64,000 nt of DNA from contig CM019701.1 of assembly GCA_009760885.1 (NCBI GenBank), forward strand, positions 38,557,515 to 38,621,514, written 5' to 3'. Source of the DNA: Achatina immaculata (Eukaryota > Mollusca > Gastropoda > Stylommatophora > Achatinidae). The notes under the pieces were generated by a model that saw only the letters and a list, made by a program, of their open reading frames with translations, did no database searches and was not told where the DNA came from. Below are positions 1 through 11,225 of this stretch, piece by piece (the stretch's first letter is position 1; each line of letters begins with the position of its first letter). A program made the translations under genes and the position numbers.

Positions 1-289
1 CTTCACTGAAGGAGAGATTGAATGGCCAGTATTTTTCATCAGATGCTGAAGTTGGAGCTCCTGTTCGCGCGTGGATCAGACACCAACCAGAAACGTTCTT
101 CATCAACGGAACGAAACAGTAGATATGCAAAAATATGTAGGTGGAAATGGGGACTACGTTGAAAAATAAGTTTGCAATGTGTTAGAGAAGTGATTTTGCT
201 TCGTTTTGACACAAGTTTTATCATTTTATATTGTAGCAAACTTGTTTTATACAGTTAGAGATCTTACTTATCAATCGCTCCTCGTAAAT
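1..289 (+). pseudogene. mariner-like transposase 3' end (relic)
   Basis: A plus-strand frame at about 57-122 reads APVRAWIRHQPETFF, followed after a frame break by a GDYVEK-like end near 145-165. This matches the C-terminal tail of mariner transposases (W-x-x-x-QP-x-x-FF, then G-x-Y-V-E-K). At 270-289 the sequence ends in a CTCCTCGTA terminus like the right end of the mariner at 19633-20694. Stops and frame breaks show it is dead. The rest of the element lies left of the window. Confidence 0.55.
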
Positions 290-380
290 AATCATTACAT
301 GCCATACAGTAAATAAATGTATCTGTTGTGTATGTCTTCATTTGAAAAATTAATAACTGGACTGTAAGAACTGTGTGAGA

Positions 381-436
381 CATCATCATCATCATCATCG
401 TCATCATCAGAATCATCATCATCATCATCATCATTG
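381..436. repeat. (CAT)n microsatellite
   Basis: An almost pure CAT/ATC trinucleotide run with a few interruptions. The short frame it opens is not a gene. The stretch 437-668 holds only AT-rich sequence and a C-rich run at 601-616; I see no gene there. Confidence 0.9.
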
Positions 437-668
437 TGTAGAGCATCTTTTGTAAGACTTACGAAAGTGGATACTATATCCTTACTGAAGCATTAGGTGA
501 GTGGTATTTAATATAAAATGTATAATGTGTTATTTTTCCTTGTGTATTATATCTTTGCTTTCAAATAATTACATCATCGTAAAGTCTCCCTCCCTTTCTC
601 CCCCCCCCCACCCCCTCGTAAATGGAGAAGCTGCGTAACTGCCTGTCATCAGAGGTAAATGTTTATTT

Positions 669-773
669 TTCATGTGCTTATAATTTTTGAGTGCCATATG
701 TTCTCAAGATTTTTGAAGGTCAATATTGCTTTTGCAATTCTAGCTTCTTTTCTGGTGTCACCATCATGGTGCC
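669..773 (-). mobile_element. LINE family A fragment
   Basis: On the minus strand this reads like the region after the RT catalytic box of the LINE at 2741-3750 (DGDTRKE, then a K-A-x-x-xFKNLENIW-like segment). About 100 bp remain, truncated at both ends. Confidence 0.6.
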
Positions 774-789
774 TTGCATGGCCTGGTAA

Positions 790-1210
790 AAAATAAAGAT
801 CAGTCGATGGATCTGTGGCATCTGTAGGGATTCAAGCTATTGTTGCCTTAGAGAGCCAGCCTGAATGTTCTTTAGCATGTTCAAGATGCAAACCTAGGCG
901 TAGTATTGTGACTTGTGCCAGCTCAGACATTTCATCATAGTCATTGTTTCCTTGGTGAGACTGCAGTTTGCCAAAACAAAAGCGCCCCTGGCTTCTTTTA
1001 CTGTTCTGCCATTGGAGCTGATTGTGAAGGTCCATGTACATCTCTTGCCACAAACCACCGATCCATCCTATATAAATAATGGCATCGCCATCTCTTGTGT
1101 TTTCAATAATGAGTCCTTTGATCTCAGCATCTACTTCAGGAGATATTCCTTGCATTTTCGGTCCAGTGTAATATGAACAATGTTTGAAGTTTGGTGGTGC
1201 GGTACCCATT
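790..1210 (-). pseudogene. LINE RNase H domain relic
   Basis: The minus-strand frame at 832-1209 contains IKGLIIENTRDGDAIIY. I recognise this as resembling the start of the RNase H domain in some animal LINE polyproteins, where acidic D-G-S residues normally follow. Here the frame shifts just after the tyrosine, so the active-site D-G-S is lost. The remaining residues match nothing I know. This is a degraded retrotransposon piece, not a host gene. Confidence 0.4.
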
Positions 1211-1317
1211 TCTCTCTTGGATCTATATCTTCATGAGGGGACACTTCGCGACTTATATCTTCCCCCAATGCACGATTTATTTCCCTTTAGCGTGGTGATG
1301 GTACTGTTTCAGAAGGA

Positions 1318-1867
1318 CTCATCCCAACTGGTGGTCTTGTTTTAATTCCTGGTGTGGTACTTCTATGTTCCCTTTTTCGCCTTAGTAGTTTGTTGTGGAG
1401 TTATACCTGTAAATGAATATGAATTTCTTTTCCACATTATTTTGTATTACTAGTGTCCGTAGTATGTGCAGCCTACAGCGTTAGGTACCATATAAAACAA
1501 TATTGATGCATGTACTGACAGACAGATGAGACGTAAACAGACGACGTAAGCTTTGGTATTGATAAATAAATATACGAGGGACGTTCAGAAAGCTCATCCC
1601 AACTGGTGGTCTTGTTTTAATTCCTGGTGTGGTACTTCTATGTTCCCTTTTTCGCCTTAGTAGTTTGTTGTGGAGTTATACCTGTAAATGAATATGAATT
1701 TCTTTTCCACATTATTTTGTATTACTAGTGTCCGTAGTATGTGCAGCCTACAGCGTTAGGTACCATATAAAACAATATTGATGCATGTACTGACAGACAG
1801 ATGAGACGTAAACAGACGACGTAAGCTTTGGTATTGATAAATAAATATACGAGGGACGTTCAGAAAG
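1318..1867. repeat. 275-bp direct tandem duplication
   Basis: The segment 1318-1592 is repeated at 1593-1867 with no difference that I can see. Both copies end with the first 20 bases of the mariner terminal repeat (1573-1592 and 1848-1867). A TTCAGAA(G) match at both borders suggests a microhomology-mediated event after the mariner had inserted. Confidence 0.9.
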
Positions 1868-2054
1868 TAATGCACCACATTTTTTCAGCTAATAATCAAG
1901 ATAGAAGCATGATATTTTGTACACTTTAAATATGGTATGTGCCAATTGTGTGAACCAAATTGCATTTCAGCCGGCACAGAATATGGCTGCCCTGCATGCC
2001 CGTACATGCCCCTACATGCGGTATAAGCAGAGAATTATGATATAATTTTTTATT

Positions 2055-2645
2055 GCAGAGAAGGAAACTGTTGTGAACATTCATGAGCGTCTATGTGATG
2101 TGTATGGAAGTTTTGCAGTCGACATTAGTACAGTTAGTCGTTTGGTTCAGAGAATCAAATAATCAATAAGTGGTGATAAGGACTTGCGTGATCGGCCGCG
2201 CTGTGGAGGTTGTGCCACAGCCACCAAAGCAGAAATAATGAAATGCTCTGAGGACATTATTCTTACTTATAGGCGTATCACTGCTCAACAGTTGGCCTTA
2301 AAGCTGTCAGTCAGCAATGGTAGTGCAAATGCAGTTATAAAAGCTCTCTGATTTCTAAAGTTTGCGCAAGATGAGTTCCTCGAAGTCTCACAAATGACCA
2401 TCGATTGCAAAGGAAAACAATTTCTTCTGAATTGTTGGAGCGTTTAAATGCTGAAGGATAAAACCTTTTGGCTAAGACCGTAACAGGTAACGAAACCTGA
2501 GCAATTCATTTTGAACCTGAGACAATAAGACAGTCAGTGGATTGGCATCATCCGCAATCACCACGAAGAAAGAAATTCAAGACAACTCCATCAGCTGGAA
2601 AGGTCATCACAAGGTGGGATTCTTGTGGATGTTATGCTAAGAGCA
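2055..2645 (+). pseudogene. mariner transposase fragments
   Basis: Plus-strand fragments show the N-terminal DNA-binding part (EKETVVNIHERL, VSRLVQRI), the linker KDLRDRPRCGG and the helix-turn-helix part RITAQQLALKLSVS. Later, at 2537-2640, comes MDWHHPQSPRRKKF. This last piece corresponds to the segment of mariner transposases between the first and second catalytic aspartates. Several stops and frame shifts separate the pieces, and the C-terminal half is missing. Confidence 0.75.
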
Positions 2646-2650
2646 GAGAC

Positions 2651-2734
2651 AAGATGGTAGAAAGGATAAAGCGAAGCATACAGTCAAATCACGGCACCTC
2701 TGGTCTGGAGGTCGGCCACGTCCTAAGTGCAGTC
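2651..2734. repeat. 84-bp repeat, copy 1
   Basis: I find it identical to 4257-4340. It lies between the mariner fragment and the 3' tail of the LINE at 2741. Part of it resembles the tandem units at 4565-4860. Confidence 0.85.
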
Positions 2735-2740
2735 TTATCT

Positions 2741-3750
2741 TATATCCTTCCCGTGCCGTTAGACGTCACATAGGGCTCGCAAAGTAGTTCGCCAATTTTT
2801 CCTGTCTTCGGCGAGTCTTTCAACCTCATCAAAGGATTTTATGCCTGTTAACTTGGCCTCTCTTAATAATGTTCTCTTCAGAGTTTCACGCGGTCTGCCC
2901 CTTTTTCTTCGGCCTGTTGTGTTCCACTTGATAGCTTGTTTTGGGATTCTCTGCTCATTTCTTCTCATCAAGTGGCCAACATATGTCCATCTCCTTTTCC
3001 TGATCACCCGTGAGACTGGTTGTTGTTCAGTCATTTGTCTTTTCTCTGCATTGTTCTTGAATTCATTCCACTTGATGCCGAGTATTTTCCTTAGGCATTT
3101 GTTTTCAAAAGAGTCTAATTTCTTTTCTATTTCTTTAGTTGTTTTCCAGCTTTCGCATGCATAAATGAGGGTGGATATTACATTTGAATTGAATAGTCTT
3201 AACTTGGTTTTTGTGCTTATAACTTTTGAATTCCATATGTTCTCAAGATTCTTGAAGATTGATGCTGCTTTTGCAATTCTGATCCTAACTTCCTTTCTAG
3301 TATCACCATCCTGGTCTATGTAGCTGCCAAGGTATGCAAATTGATTGACTTCTTCAATATCTGTCCCTTCTATGTGTATTTTTCCATTTTGATTGATGGG
3401 AATTTTCATTATTTTTGTTTTGTCCTTGTTAATTTCAAGTCCTATTTTGCTAGCCAGTGAAGATAGGCTGTCTGTTTTTTCTTGCATGGAATTCACATTA
3501 TTACTAATAAGAGTTATGTCATCAGCAAAATCAAAAAATCTTCTAGTTGGGTCCCATGTACCCAGTCAATACCTGTGTTACCTGTGCAGCATTTTTTCAT
3601 TATGAAGTCTATTGTAATCCCAAAAAGTAAAGGAGACAGTATACATCCTTGTTTCACGCCTGTTTCAATCTGGAACCATTCACTCATCCCTTCTTCTGTC
3701 TTGACTGCACAACCATATCCATTGTATAAGTCCTTAATGATGTTGAATAA
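2741..3750 (-). mobile_element. LINE family A 3' half (reverse transcriptase)
   Basis: A non-LTR retrotransposon read on the minus strand. The 245-codon frame at 2759-3496 carries the part after the catalytic box (DKTKIMK, FAYLGSYID, YACESWK, then the C-terminal WTYVGHLMRR, GRRKRGRPRETLKRT and WRTTLRALCDV). Just upstream, after a frame shift, FDFADDITL (the FADD active site) and GVKQGCILSPLLFG are visible up to about 3750. The 3' end is a short ATAAGAT-type repeat tail, which suits RTE-like LINEs. It is 5'-truncated and broken, and inserted inside a mariner. Clade placement as RTE-like is my inference. Confidence 0.8.
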
Positions 3751-3959
3751 TACCGATGTTTACAAGACATATCCATGTATATTGTGTATAAATTTCATGC
3801 TTTTTAAATAAACAGCTCCTGAGAAAAACGATGTGGTGTATTACTTTCTGAACACCCTTCGTAGTACAGTACTGTAAATGTGTTTTATCATTCTCATGAT
3901 TGTCTTACTATATTTTATTTTCTCTATCTTATTTTATTGTAAAAATTCATTCATGTGAC

Positions 3960-4160
3960 ATGTCCTTTCCAGAACATTGTCCCTCTCAAAGCCTTTCTGA
4001 ATGCAATACGGTCTTGCCCAATTTGATCATTTTCGCGCAATGACATATTGAGACTTTCCGTGAAGTTCTGAATCCAACTTCAGCAAAGTTGTCCATTTTC
4101 TCTTTTGCCGAGCACTAAGCCTTCTACTCTCAACCTCTCCAAGCTATTGTGTCTCTTGAT
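3960..4160 (-). mobile_element. LINE 3' end relic, another family
   Basis: Minus-strand frames read GKRENGQL, SWIQNFTESLNMSL and QDRIAFRKAL. This looks like the basic C-terminal tail of RTE-like LINEs ending in an R-x-x-W/F-R-K-A-L pattern. It is short and broken. The region 4160-4256 shows nothing further. Confidence 0.35.
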
Positions 4161-4256
4161 GTGGCTGAACCGCTGCTGGCGAGATTCTTCAGCGGTGCTC
4201 CTCCCGGCCAATGAAGAAAGGTGCAAATGGGGTTGCCGCGCAGCACCACTGCGGAA

Positions 4257-5393
4257 AAGATGGTAGAAAGGATAAAGCGAAGCATACAGTCAAATCACGG
4301 CACCTCTGGTCTGGAGGTCGGCCACGTCCTAAGTGCAGTCATATCAGGTGAAATGAATGAACCAGCTTATCCCAGAGGTTAAGACACTGGTGGCGAGACT
4401 CTTCGAATGCCGCGCGTGGAGTGAAGCTCCTCCCGGTCAAAGAAGAACATGCAGAAAAGAAATAAAGGTTGCTGTGCGGCGCCGATGTGAAAAGGTGGTG
4501 GAAAGGATAAAGTGAAATTTAATCGGTATGTCCAGTAGTATCGCTGCGAGAGCTACACATACCACGGCGCCTCTGCTCTAGAGGCCGACCACGTCCGAAA
4601 TACACCTACACTGGTGAAATATGCCTAAACCGGCACACACCAGGGGTGGAACTTGATGGCTAGACATGTCATGCCACCTCCGCTCTAGAGGTTGGTAACG
4701 CCTGATATACACCCGTACTGGTGAATTATGCCTAAACCGGCTCACGTCAGAGGTGAATCTTGAAGGCTACGCATGTCACAGTACCTCTGCTCTAGAGGTC
4801 GGTCACGTCCTAAACACGCCCATACTGGGATAATATGCCTAAACCGGCTCAACCCAGGGGTGGAAGTCACTAGTGGCGAGGATTCGTCCTCCTGGACAAA
4901 AGTTCCATCCTGGTCACAACTAGGAAGGGTAGCGGCCACGACCGCAAAAATGCTGAAGTCGGAGACACTGGACCAGGGCAGTCTAGATAGGCAACCACCT
5001 CTCACCCGGCGGGGATGTTTGCGTATCCTAATCACGCTGAGGTTTTCCGGTGAGAAAGTCCAACTCTGGCCTGAGTGGGCTACCACCTCTCACCCGGCGG
5101 GGATGCACTGATATCCTAAACACATCGAGGTCTTCCGGTGAGAAAGTCCAACTCTAGACTAAAATGGTGCAACGAAAACCACGGTGTCACGCAATCCGCT
5201 TCAGAGACGCACCAAGAATACAGGCTAAAGCCCTGCGATACTCTGAACCTGTTGTGGTCCTCTCGGGGATCTCGTGTGTTCCTTTCGGGGACCGCACAGG
5301 AGACCACGGGACCTAACGAGGACCACAGGCGTAAATTCAGTAGGATCACAGTGGTGGTAGAACCGAATGAAGAAGAAGAAGAAGAAGATGTGG
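4257..5393 (+). repeat. repeat cluster with GAA tail
   Basis: The cluster starts with copy 2 of the 84-bp repeat (4257-4340). It continues with about three units of roughly 107 bp (near 4565, 4675 and 4782), each holding a CTCTAGAGG core and ATGCCTAAACCGG. A pair of 88-bp units follows (4994 and 5082, sharing CTCTCACCCGGCGGGGATG), and the cluster ends in (GAA)n at 5369-5388. The A-rich tail suggests a retroposed composite. The overlapping open frames on both strands have no recognisable protein. From 5394 to 6145 the DNA is AT-rich and I see no feature. Confidence 0.5.
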
Positions 5394-6147
5394 CCGAAGT
5401 TTCTCAGCTTTCTAATTTTTATGGTGTTAACGAGAATTGTAAAAATACAGTATATACAAGTAACATATATAACACACAAAATACGTTTTAATAGACTGTT
5501 ATCACTAAGTTTTCGATTAACAGTAGGTATACGTGGATTTATGAGGTGGGGAGGGTGGCAATTGTATTTTTAAATACACCTTTTTTTATTGTTCATTTTC
5601 AGTATCTTAGTAGAACAGAAATATACAAATAAAAATATGCTTCATCAAAAGATCTGTCACAAATTATTAATTACTTGTGAAAAATTATCAAAATGAACTG
5701 TGTATGAACTATGCAGAAACTTACTTTGACTGTATCAGACTAGGCTAACACTTGAAATCAGGGACATATCAGTTTCTGAACCGCCATAATAAATATATCA
5801 CAATATAATAATTTAAAAAATTTAACTTAAAATCACTTAACACATTTCACACTAAATCTGTAGTTCACGCACTCGGACGTGGATCAACTTTAACAACAAT
5901 CACACATAATCATATTAAACTATCCATAACGAACACATGTCAAAACTGAACAAACAAATGGTTTGACTTCTGTTGTATCTTACATTGTAACACTTCTTAA
6001 CACTTTGCTAGAATCAAATTTTTTAACATGAAACTCGGTCTAAAATATAAGAATATATGTGTTTAATATGTGAAATATTTTTTTTAAAAGGTAGTTCAGA
6101 TCTGTCTAAAAGAATTTAATAAAAAGAAAATCGTTTTATCCTGTGAT

Positions 6148-7312
6148 CAAGGTGCGATAGGGAGAATAACTGCTGCTTTTATCTTCTTCAAAGTCTGTGA
6201 CAGGGAGAAGAACTGCTGCCTTTATCTTCTTCAAAGTCTGTGACAGGGAGAAGAAATGATGCCTTTATCTTCTTCAGAGTCTGTGACAGGGAGAAGAACT
6301 GCTACCTTTATCTTCGTCAAAGTCTGTGACAGGGAGAAGAACTGATGCCTTTATCTTCTTCAGGGTCTGTGACAGGGAGAATAACTGCTACCTTTATCTT
6401 CTTCAGGGTCTGTGACAGGGAGAAGAACTGATGTCTTTATCTTCTTCAGGGTCTGTGACAGGGAGAAGAACTGATGCCTTTATCTTCTTCAGGGTCTGTG
6501 ACAGGGAGAAGAACTGATGCCTTTATCTTCTTCAGGGTCTGTGACAGGGAGAATAACTGCTACCTTTATCTTCTTCAGGGTCTGTGACAGGGAGAAGAAC
6601 TGATGCTTTTATCTTGTTCAGAGTCTGTGACAGGGAGAAGAACTGATGCCTTTATCTTCTTCAAAGTTTGTGACAGGGAGAAGAAATGATGCCTTTATCT
6701 TCTTCAGAGTCTGTGACAGGGAGAAGAACTGCTACCTTTATCTTCGTCAAAGTCTGTGACAGGGAGAAGAACTGATGCCTTTATCTTCTTCAGGGTCTGT
6801 GACAGGGAGAATAACTGCTACCTTTATCTTCTTCAGGGTCTGTGACAGGGAGAAGAACTGATGTCTTTATCTTCTTCAGGGTCTGTGACAGGGAGAAGAA
6901 CTGATGCCTTTATCTTCTTCAGGGTCTGTGACAGGGAGAAGAACTGATGCCTTTATCTTCTTCAGGGTCTGTGACAGGGAGAATAACTGCTACCTTTATC
7001 TTCTTCAGGGTCTGTGACAGGGAGAAGAACTGATGCTTTTATCTTGTTCAGAGTCTGTGACAGGGAGAAGAACTGATGCCTTTATCTTCTTCAAAGTTTG
7101 TGACAGGGAGAAGAACAGCTGCCTTTATCTTCTTCAAAGTCTATGACAGGAAGAGAAACTGTTTCCTTTATCTTCTTAAGAGTCTGTGACAGGGAGAAGA
7201 ACTGATCCTTTATCTTCTTCAGAGTCTGTAACAGGGAGAAGAACTGCTGCCTTTATCTTGTTCAGAGTCTGTGACAGGGAGAAGAACTGATGCCTTTATC
7301 TTCTTCAAAGTA
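6148..7312. repeat. 43-bp satellite array with 430-bp higher-order repeat
   Basis: About 27 copies of a 43-bp unit containing TGTGACAGGGAGAAGAACTG and CTTTATCTTCTTC. Marker variants recur ten units apart: AAGAAATGAT is at 6251 and 6681, exactly 430 bp apart, and the order of variants between them is the same. The unit is not a multiple of three and no long frame results. From 7313 to 7600 the sequence holds degenerate CTCTGTGCTCT-like motifs and no gene. Confidence 0.9.
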
Positions 7313-7689
7313 ATTCCTTCTAGAAAGTATAATTGAAGAAAGGCTCGTGACATGAAATCTGCCTTTATTCTTTTACATTTGAACTGAATTAATTCTTAAC
7401 GAATCAGACGACTTACCTTGTTCCTTATTATGTTGTCATGCTCAAGCGAATCTGAGTATTTCTGATGTTTATTCTGTTTACGCTTCTATTTCTCTAGTTT
7501 GGTTTTTTCTGGTCTCTAAGCTCTAAGTTCTGTGATCTATGCTGCTGGTAGTCCAAGCTGTATATTTTATGTTCTGTGCTCTGTTTGCCTGAGCTCTATG
7601 CTCTGTGTTCTCTATGAGTTATTCTATGTTGCGGCTGGTCTTTAGAAAAGAATTTTCCTGTCCTGGTGCTCTAGACATATACGTTTCCT

Positions 7690-8275
7690 TTCTAGACTGC
7701 TCTACAGGACTTTCTTTTCAGGACTGCTCTACAGGACTTTCTTTTCAGGACTGCTCTACAGGACTTTCTTTTCAGGACTGCTCTACAGGACTTTCTTTTC
7801 AGGACTGCTCTACAGGACTTTCTTTTCTGGACTGCTCTACAGGACTTTCTTTTCTGGACTGCTCTACAGGACTCTCTTTTCTGGATTGCTCTACAGGACT
7901 CTCTTTTCTGGATTGCTCTACAGGACTCTCTTTTCTGGATTGCTCTACAGGACTCTCTTTTCTGGATTGCTCTACAGGACTCTCTTTTCTGGATTGCTCT
8001 ACAGGACTCTCTTTTCTGGACTGCTCTACAGGACTCTCTTTTCTGGATTGCTCTACAGGACTCTCTTTTCTGGATTGCTCTACAGGACTCTCTTTTCTGG
8101 ATTGCTCTACAGGACTCTCTTTTCTGGACTGCTCTACAGGACTCTCTTTTCTGGATTGCTCTACAGGACTCTCTTTTCCGGACTGCTCTACGGGACTCTC
8201 TTTTCTGGACTGCTCTACGGTACTCTCTTTTCTGGACTGCTTTACGGTACTCTCTTTTCTGGACTGCCTTACAAA
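7690..8275. repeat. 27-bp minisatellite (open in several frames)
   Basis: About 21 copies of a 27-bp unit containing GACTGCTCTACAGGACT and CTTTTCTG. Because 27 is divisible by three, frames stay open on both strands: on the plus strand a nonapeptide LDCSTGLSF repeats inside the frame 7605-8372, and on the minus strand basic repeats appear. Early units carry CTTTCTTTTCA and later ones CTCTCTTTTCTG, so the array grew from one side. I do not call a gene. The leading 7605-7690 stretch has no supporting domain or splice evidence. Confidence 0.85.
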
Positions 8276-8279
8276 ACGT

Positions 8280-10125
8280 TCTCTGATCTGGCAAGGCATT
8301 TTTTTTTATAGTCCCTTCGTTGTTATCTGTTTTGTTGCGAGATTACTTCCCGCCCCCTCCACATTTCAGTGATGCTATGTTGACTATTTTGTTTAGAGAT
8401 TTCCTCTACTTCCCACTCCTCTATCCCCGTTCTATGATTCTATGGCATAACGTTTGTCAGTGTTTTCAGCAAATGTAAATGTAGGATTCATTTTAACATT
8501 GCGGAATGCAAGACAATTAAAAATCTACCCTTCTAAATGACATACGCAGTGATAATAGCCAAAATGACATTTCACAGAAGACATGCTCAGTTGTCAGTGT
8601 GACATAATTTTACTTCAGGGTACATGTTAAGTAAATTATTACACAACTTTCCTGGAATTGATTCTTCGGGTTAGTCAAACGACGCCTGAGTTTGTCCACG
8701 ATTGGCTGACATTCATTCTTCCGAGGAAAACACTTTATGTGTACAATTCAGTTAAGGAAAAGAAGCTTTAGCCTCAATATAAGCTTTAACCTTTCTAAAG
8801 TAGAGTAACAATTTAACTATTTAGGCTTCAAAAGATTAGCATACAGTAACTTACTTAATACAGTTTCTAAGAAAGGGCACACAATAAGTATATTTAAATC
8901 GACTTGGTCACAAATAATATATAATATTAACTAACTGGGGGATTACTGTAAAATAAAATGGCCTTCTTCATAAAAAAATGTGCATATACTCGTGCTAGTA
9001 AATTTAAGAAAAATAAATTATCGAACACTTGAGATATCGTGTCACTCTTGTCTGGTATCGGTGTCAGGGTATTCGGGTACTCGCTTTTACGAGAAGAACC
9101 GATTAAATATACTCCTAATTCGGTTCCTGTCCATTTTCAGTGTACAGATAATCTAAGCAGGCTTTGTCGTGTTGGGGGTACTGGGGGGTGGGGAGACAGA
9201 AAGGGGTCCAGCTGGTATATTGCTCTAGACCCTGGATGGTTTTCTCTGTTAAACGCCCCCGGGAGACCAGTAAGTATGAAAACAAACAGGTGGGAGAGAG
9301 GGGAGGGAGTTTTGCATCGGTTTATAAAATTTCTGTCGGAGGCCCCGAGTTCTGACTGTTCCCAGTTTACTTTTGTGTACGGATAAACCTCTCTGTCTTT
9401 TAATTCTCCTCATCGGCCCCTCCTTTTGTAAGTGAGACATCATTATAGCTAGGCTACATCCCTTAAACGTGACAGGAAACCGTTTACTTCCGAGTTGTAA
9501 GTGCCGTTCGTCAGAACAAACGCAAATAAAGCTTTCCCTGTGATACGTTACGTCCGGTAATTATGAACCATCTTGCTCATCTGTGGTTTTTGAGCATTTC
9601 GTGAAACTGCAACTGCTCACTCGCTGACAGTGGGTTTTAAAAGAATATGACAAAATAATTTACTGGACATCTGTCACTAGACATTTTGTGTAAATAAAGT
9701 TGACTGCACATGTTTTTCTATAGGTCAAGAGTAGGGTGAACTTTTGAATTAACAAAAAAAGTAAGATAGTATAAAATATATCCTGGTTATGGTTACTATA
9801 AGGAATCACTATACTTGTACTGTAAAACCCGCAAACGTGGTCACCTTCCTCTCCTCCCTTTCCTTCTTCTTCTCACCCTCACACCTCATCACTCTCCCCC
9901 TCCCCTCACACCCACTTTAGTCCCCAGAGTTGAGCATGAAGTCTTGGAAAGAATGATCTAATTACAAAAGTTATAATAACACACCGTGACGGACAGCTGT
10001 TCGTTTGTGAATCAAGTTTATTTATCCGTCGATCCAAATATTTTATATAGAATATATGGTAACGTATTCATCTGTTGCTTTCATATACTGATATCAGAAG
10101 CAAAACATAACGCACTGAAATGAAA
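8280..10125. other. gene-free stretch
   Basis: AT-rich DNA with a few polypurine and polypyrimidine patches (for example 9840-9920). The open frames near 9039-9386 have no domain I recognise and lack coding signs. I see no RNA gene here. Confidence 0.5.
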
Positions 10126-10510
10126 TCTTATATCTTATATCCTTCCCGTGCCGTTAGACGTCACATAGGGCTCGCAAAGTAGTTCGCCAATTTTTCCTGT
10201 CTTCGGCGAGTCTTTCAACCTCAACAAAGGATTTTATGCCTGTTAACTTGGCCTCTCTTAATAATGTCCTCTTCAGAGTTTCACGCGGTCTGCCCCTTTT
10301 TCTTCGGCCTGTTGTGTTCCACTTGATAGCTTGTTTTGGGATTCTCTGATCATTTCTTCTCATCAAGTGACCAACATATGTCCATCTCCTTTTCCTGATC
10401 ACCCGTGAGACTGGTTGTTGTTCAGTCATCTGTCTTATCTCTGCATTGTTCTTGAATTCATTCCACTTGATGCCGAGTATTTTCCTTAGGCATTTGTTTT
10501 CAAAAGAGTG
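10126..10510 (-). mobile_element. LINE family A 3' fragment
   Basis: Nearly identical to the 3' end of the element at 2741-3750. It carries the same C-terminus (RKRRWTYVGHLMRRN, GRRKRGRPRETLKRT, WRTTLRALCDV) and the same TTATATC tail repeats at about 10126-10143. It is 5'-truncated at about 10510. The close match to the 2.7-kb copy suggests both came from a recently active source. The interval 10511-10810 holds no feature I can name. Confidence 0.85.
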
Positions 10511-10810
10511 AAATCTGCGAGAACGTATTATCCTAATGACCTGGCCGAGGGAGATATTACTGCTGTGTGATTTATTGCTCTGTAAAATTTCTCATGTGTT
10601 AGTCACATCTTTCTCTTCTACTTAACTCTTAACTATAAATTTTGCCACCCTCCCTGATCTAAAGTTCTGAGCACAATTACTCTAATCGTGGCCGGTCGTA
10701 GATGATCAAAGAGATCGACTGACCAAACAGACGCATTCTTTATCCGACGTATTATTATGTAATTTTCATAGGCAGATTAAGTTTAAGATCAAAATAAACA
10801 AGAGCTTTTG

Positions 10811-11047
10811 TTACTCTATCACTCCAAAACAACCCTGGTTTTGTCGTAAGACCTTGCACCCCTAACTCTAAGCAGTGTTCAATGCAGTTTTTGACATTGT
10901 CTAAATAAAGTGAAAAACAGCAATTTTCTAACCCTTGCTCTATTTGAAATTATAAAATAACTTCCTTCCAATTTCTGTCTACCACAACTTCTCAACACAA
11001 TTTATTCTGGCATAAGATGGAAAATAAATCAGGAGAAAAAGTGTTAA
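10811..11047. mobile_element. MITE-like element, family Z copy 1
   Basis: Similar along its length to 15490-15713. The right end reads inward as TTAACACTTTTTCTCC and the left as TTACTCTATCACTCC, so the ends are imperfect inverted repeats. Copy 2 is bounded by TTAA on both sides. TTAA borders and a C-rich inverted terminus suit a non-autonomous piggyBac-like MITE; the family assignment is inference. Confidence 0.5.
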
Positions 11048-11225
11048 GATTCTGGTTACCAGGCTCAGTCCGTCGTTTAGTCTTTCTTCTCTGATCCTGG
11101 CAATGTTGCGTGAAAAGTGTTGGAAAATGTACTTCACATGCGACTGCCACTTAAGGAAAGTTTATATCAGAGAAAAGTTAGCCCTACAATTCAAAGAATT
11201 TTAAAGAGTTCACAGATGTCAGTCT

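Larger units (their letters stand above)
1848..3863 (+). mobile_element. mariner element with nested insertions
   Basis: Inverted termini of about 33 bp lie at 1848-1880 and 3831-3863. They begin TACGAGGGACGTTCAGAAAG and TACGAAGGGTGTTCAGAAAG when both are read inward, with TA at each outer edge as expected for Tc1/mariner insertion. Transposase pieces lie at about 2055-2645. The middle is replaced by an 84-bp repeat (2651-2734) and a LINE family A 3' end (2741-3750). The element is therefore non-functional and a host for later insertions. Confidence 0.8.

Noticed and set aside
832..1209. 125-codon host gene on the minus strand
   Set aside because: Its only recognisable segment resembles a LINE RNase H start, and the frame leaves that alignment at once.
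5138..5491. Acidic-tail protein (poly-Glu) gene
   Set aside because: The glutamate run is the GAA tail of a repeat cluster, and both strands are open by chance.
9039..9386. 115-codon plus-strand frame
   Set aside because: No domain, start context or repeat relation supports it; probably chance.
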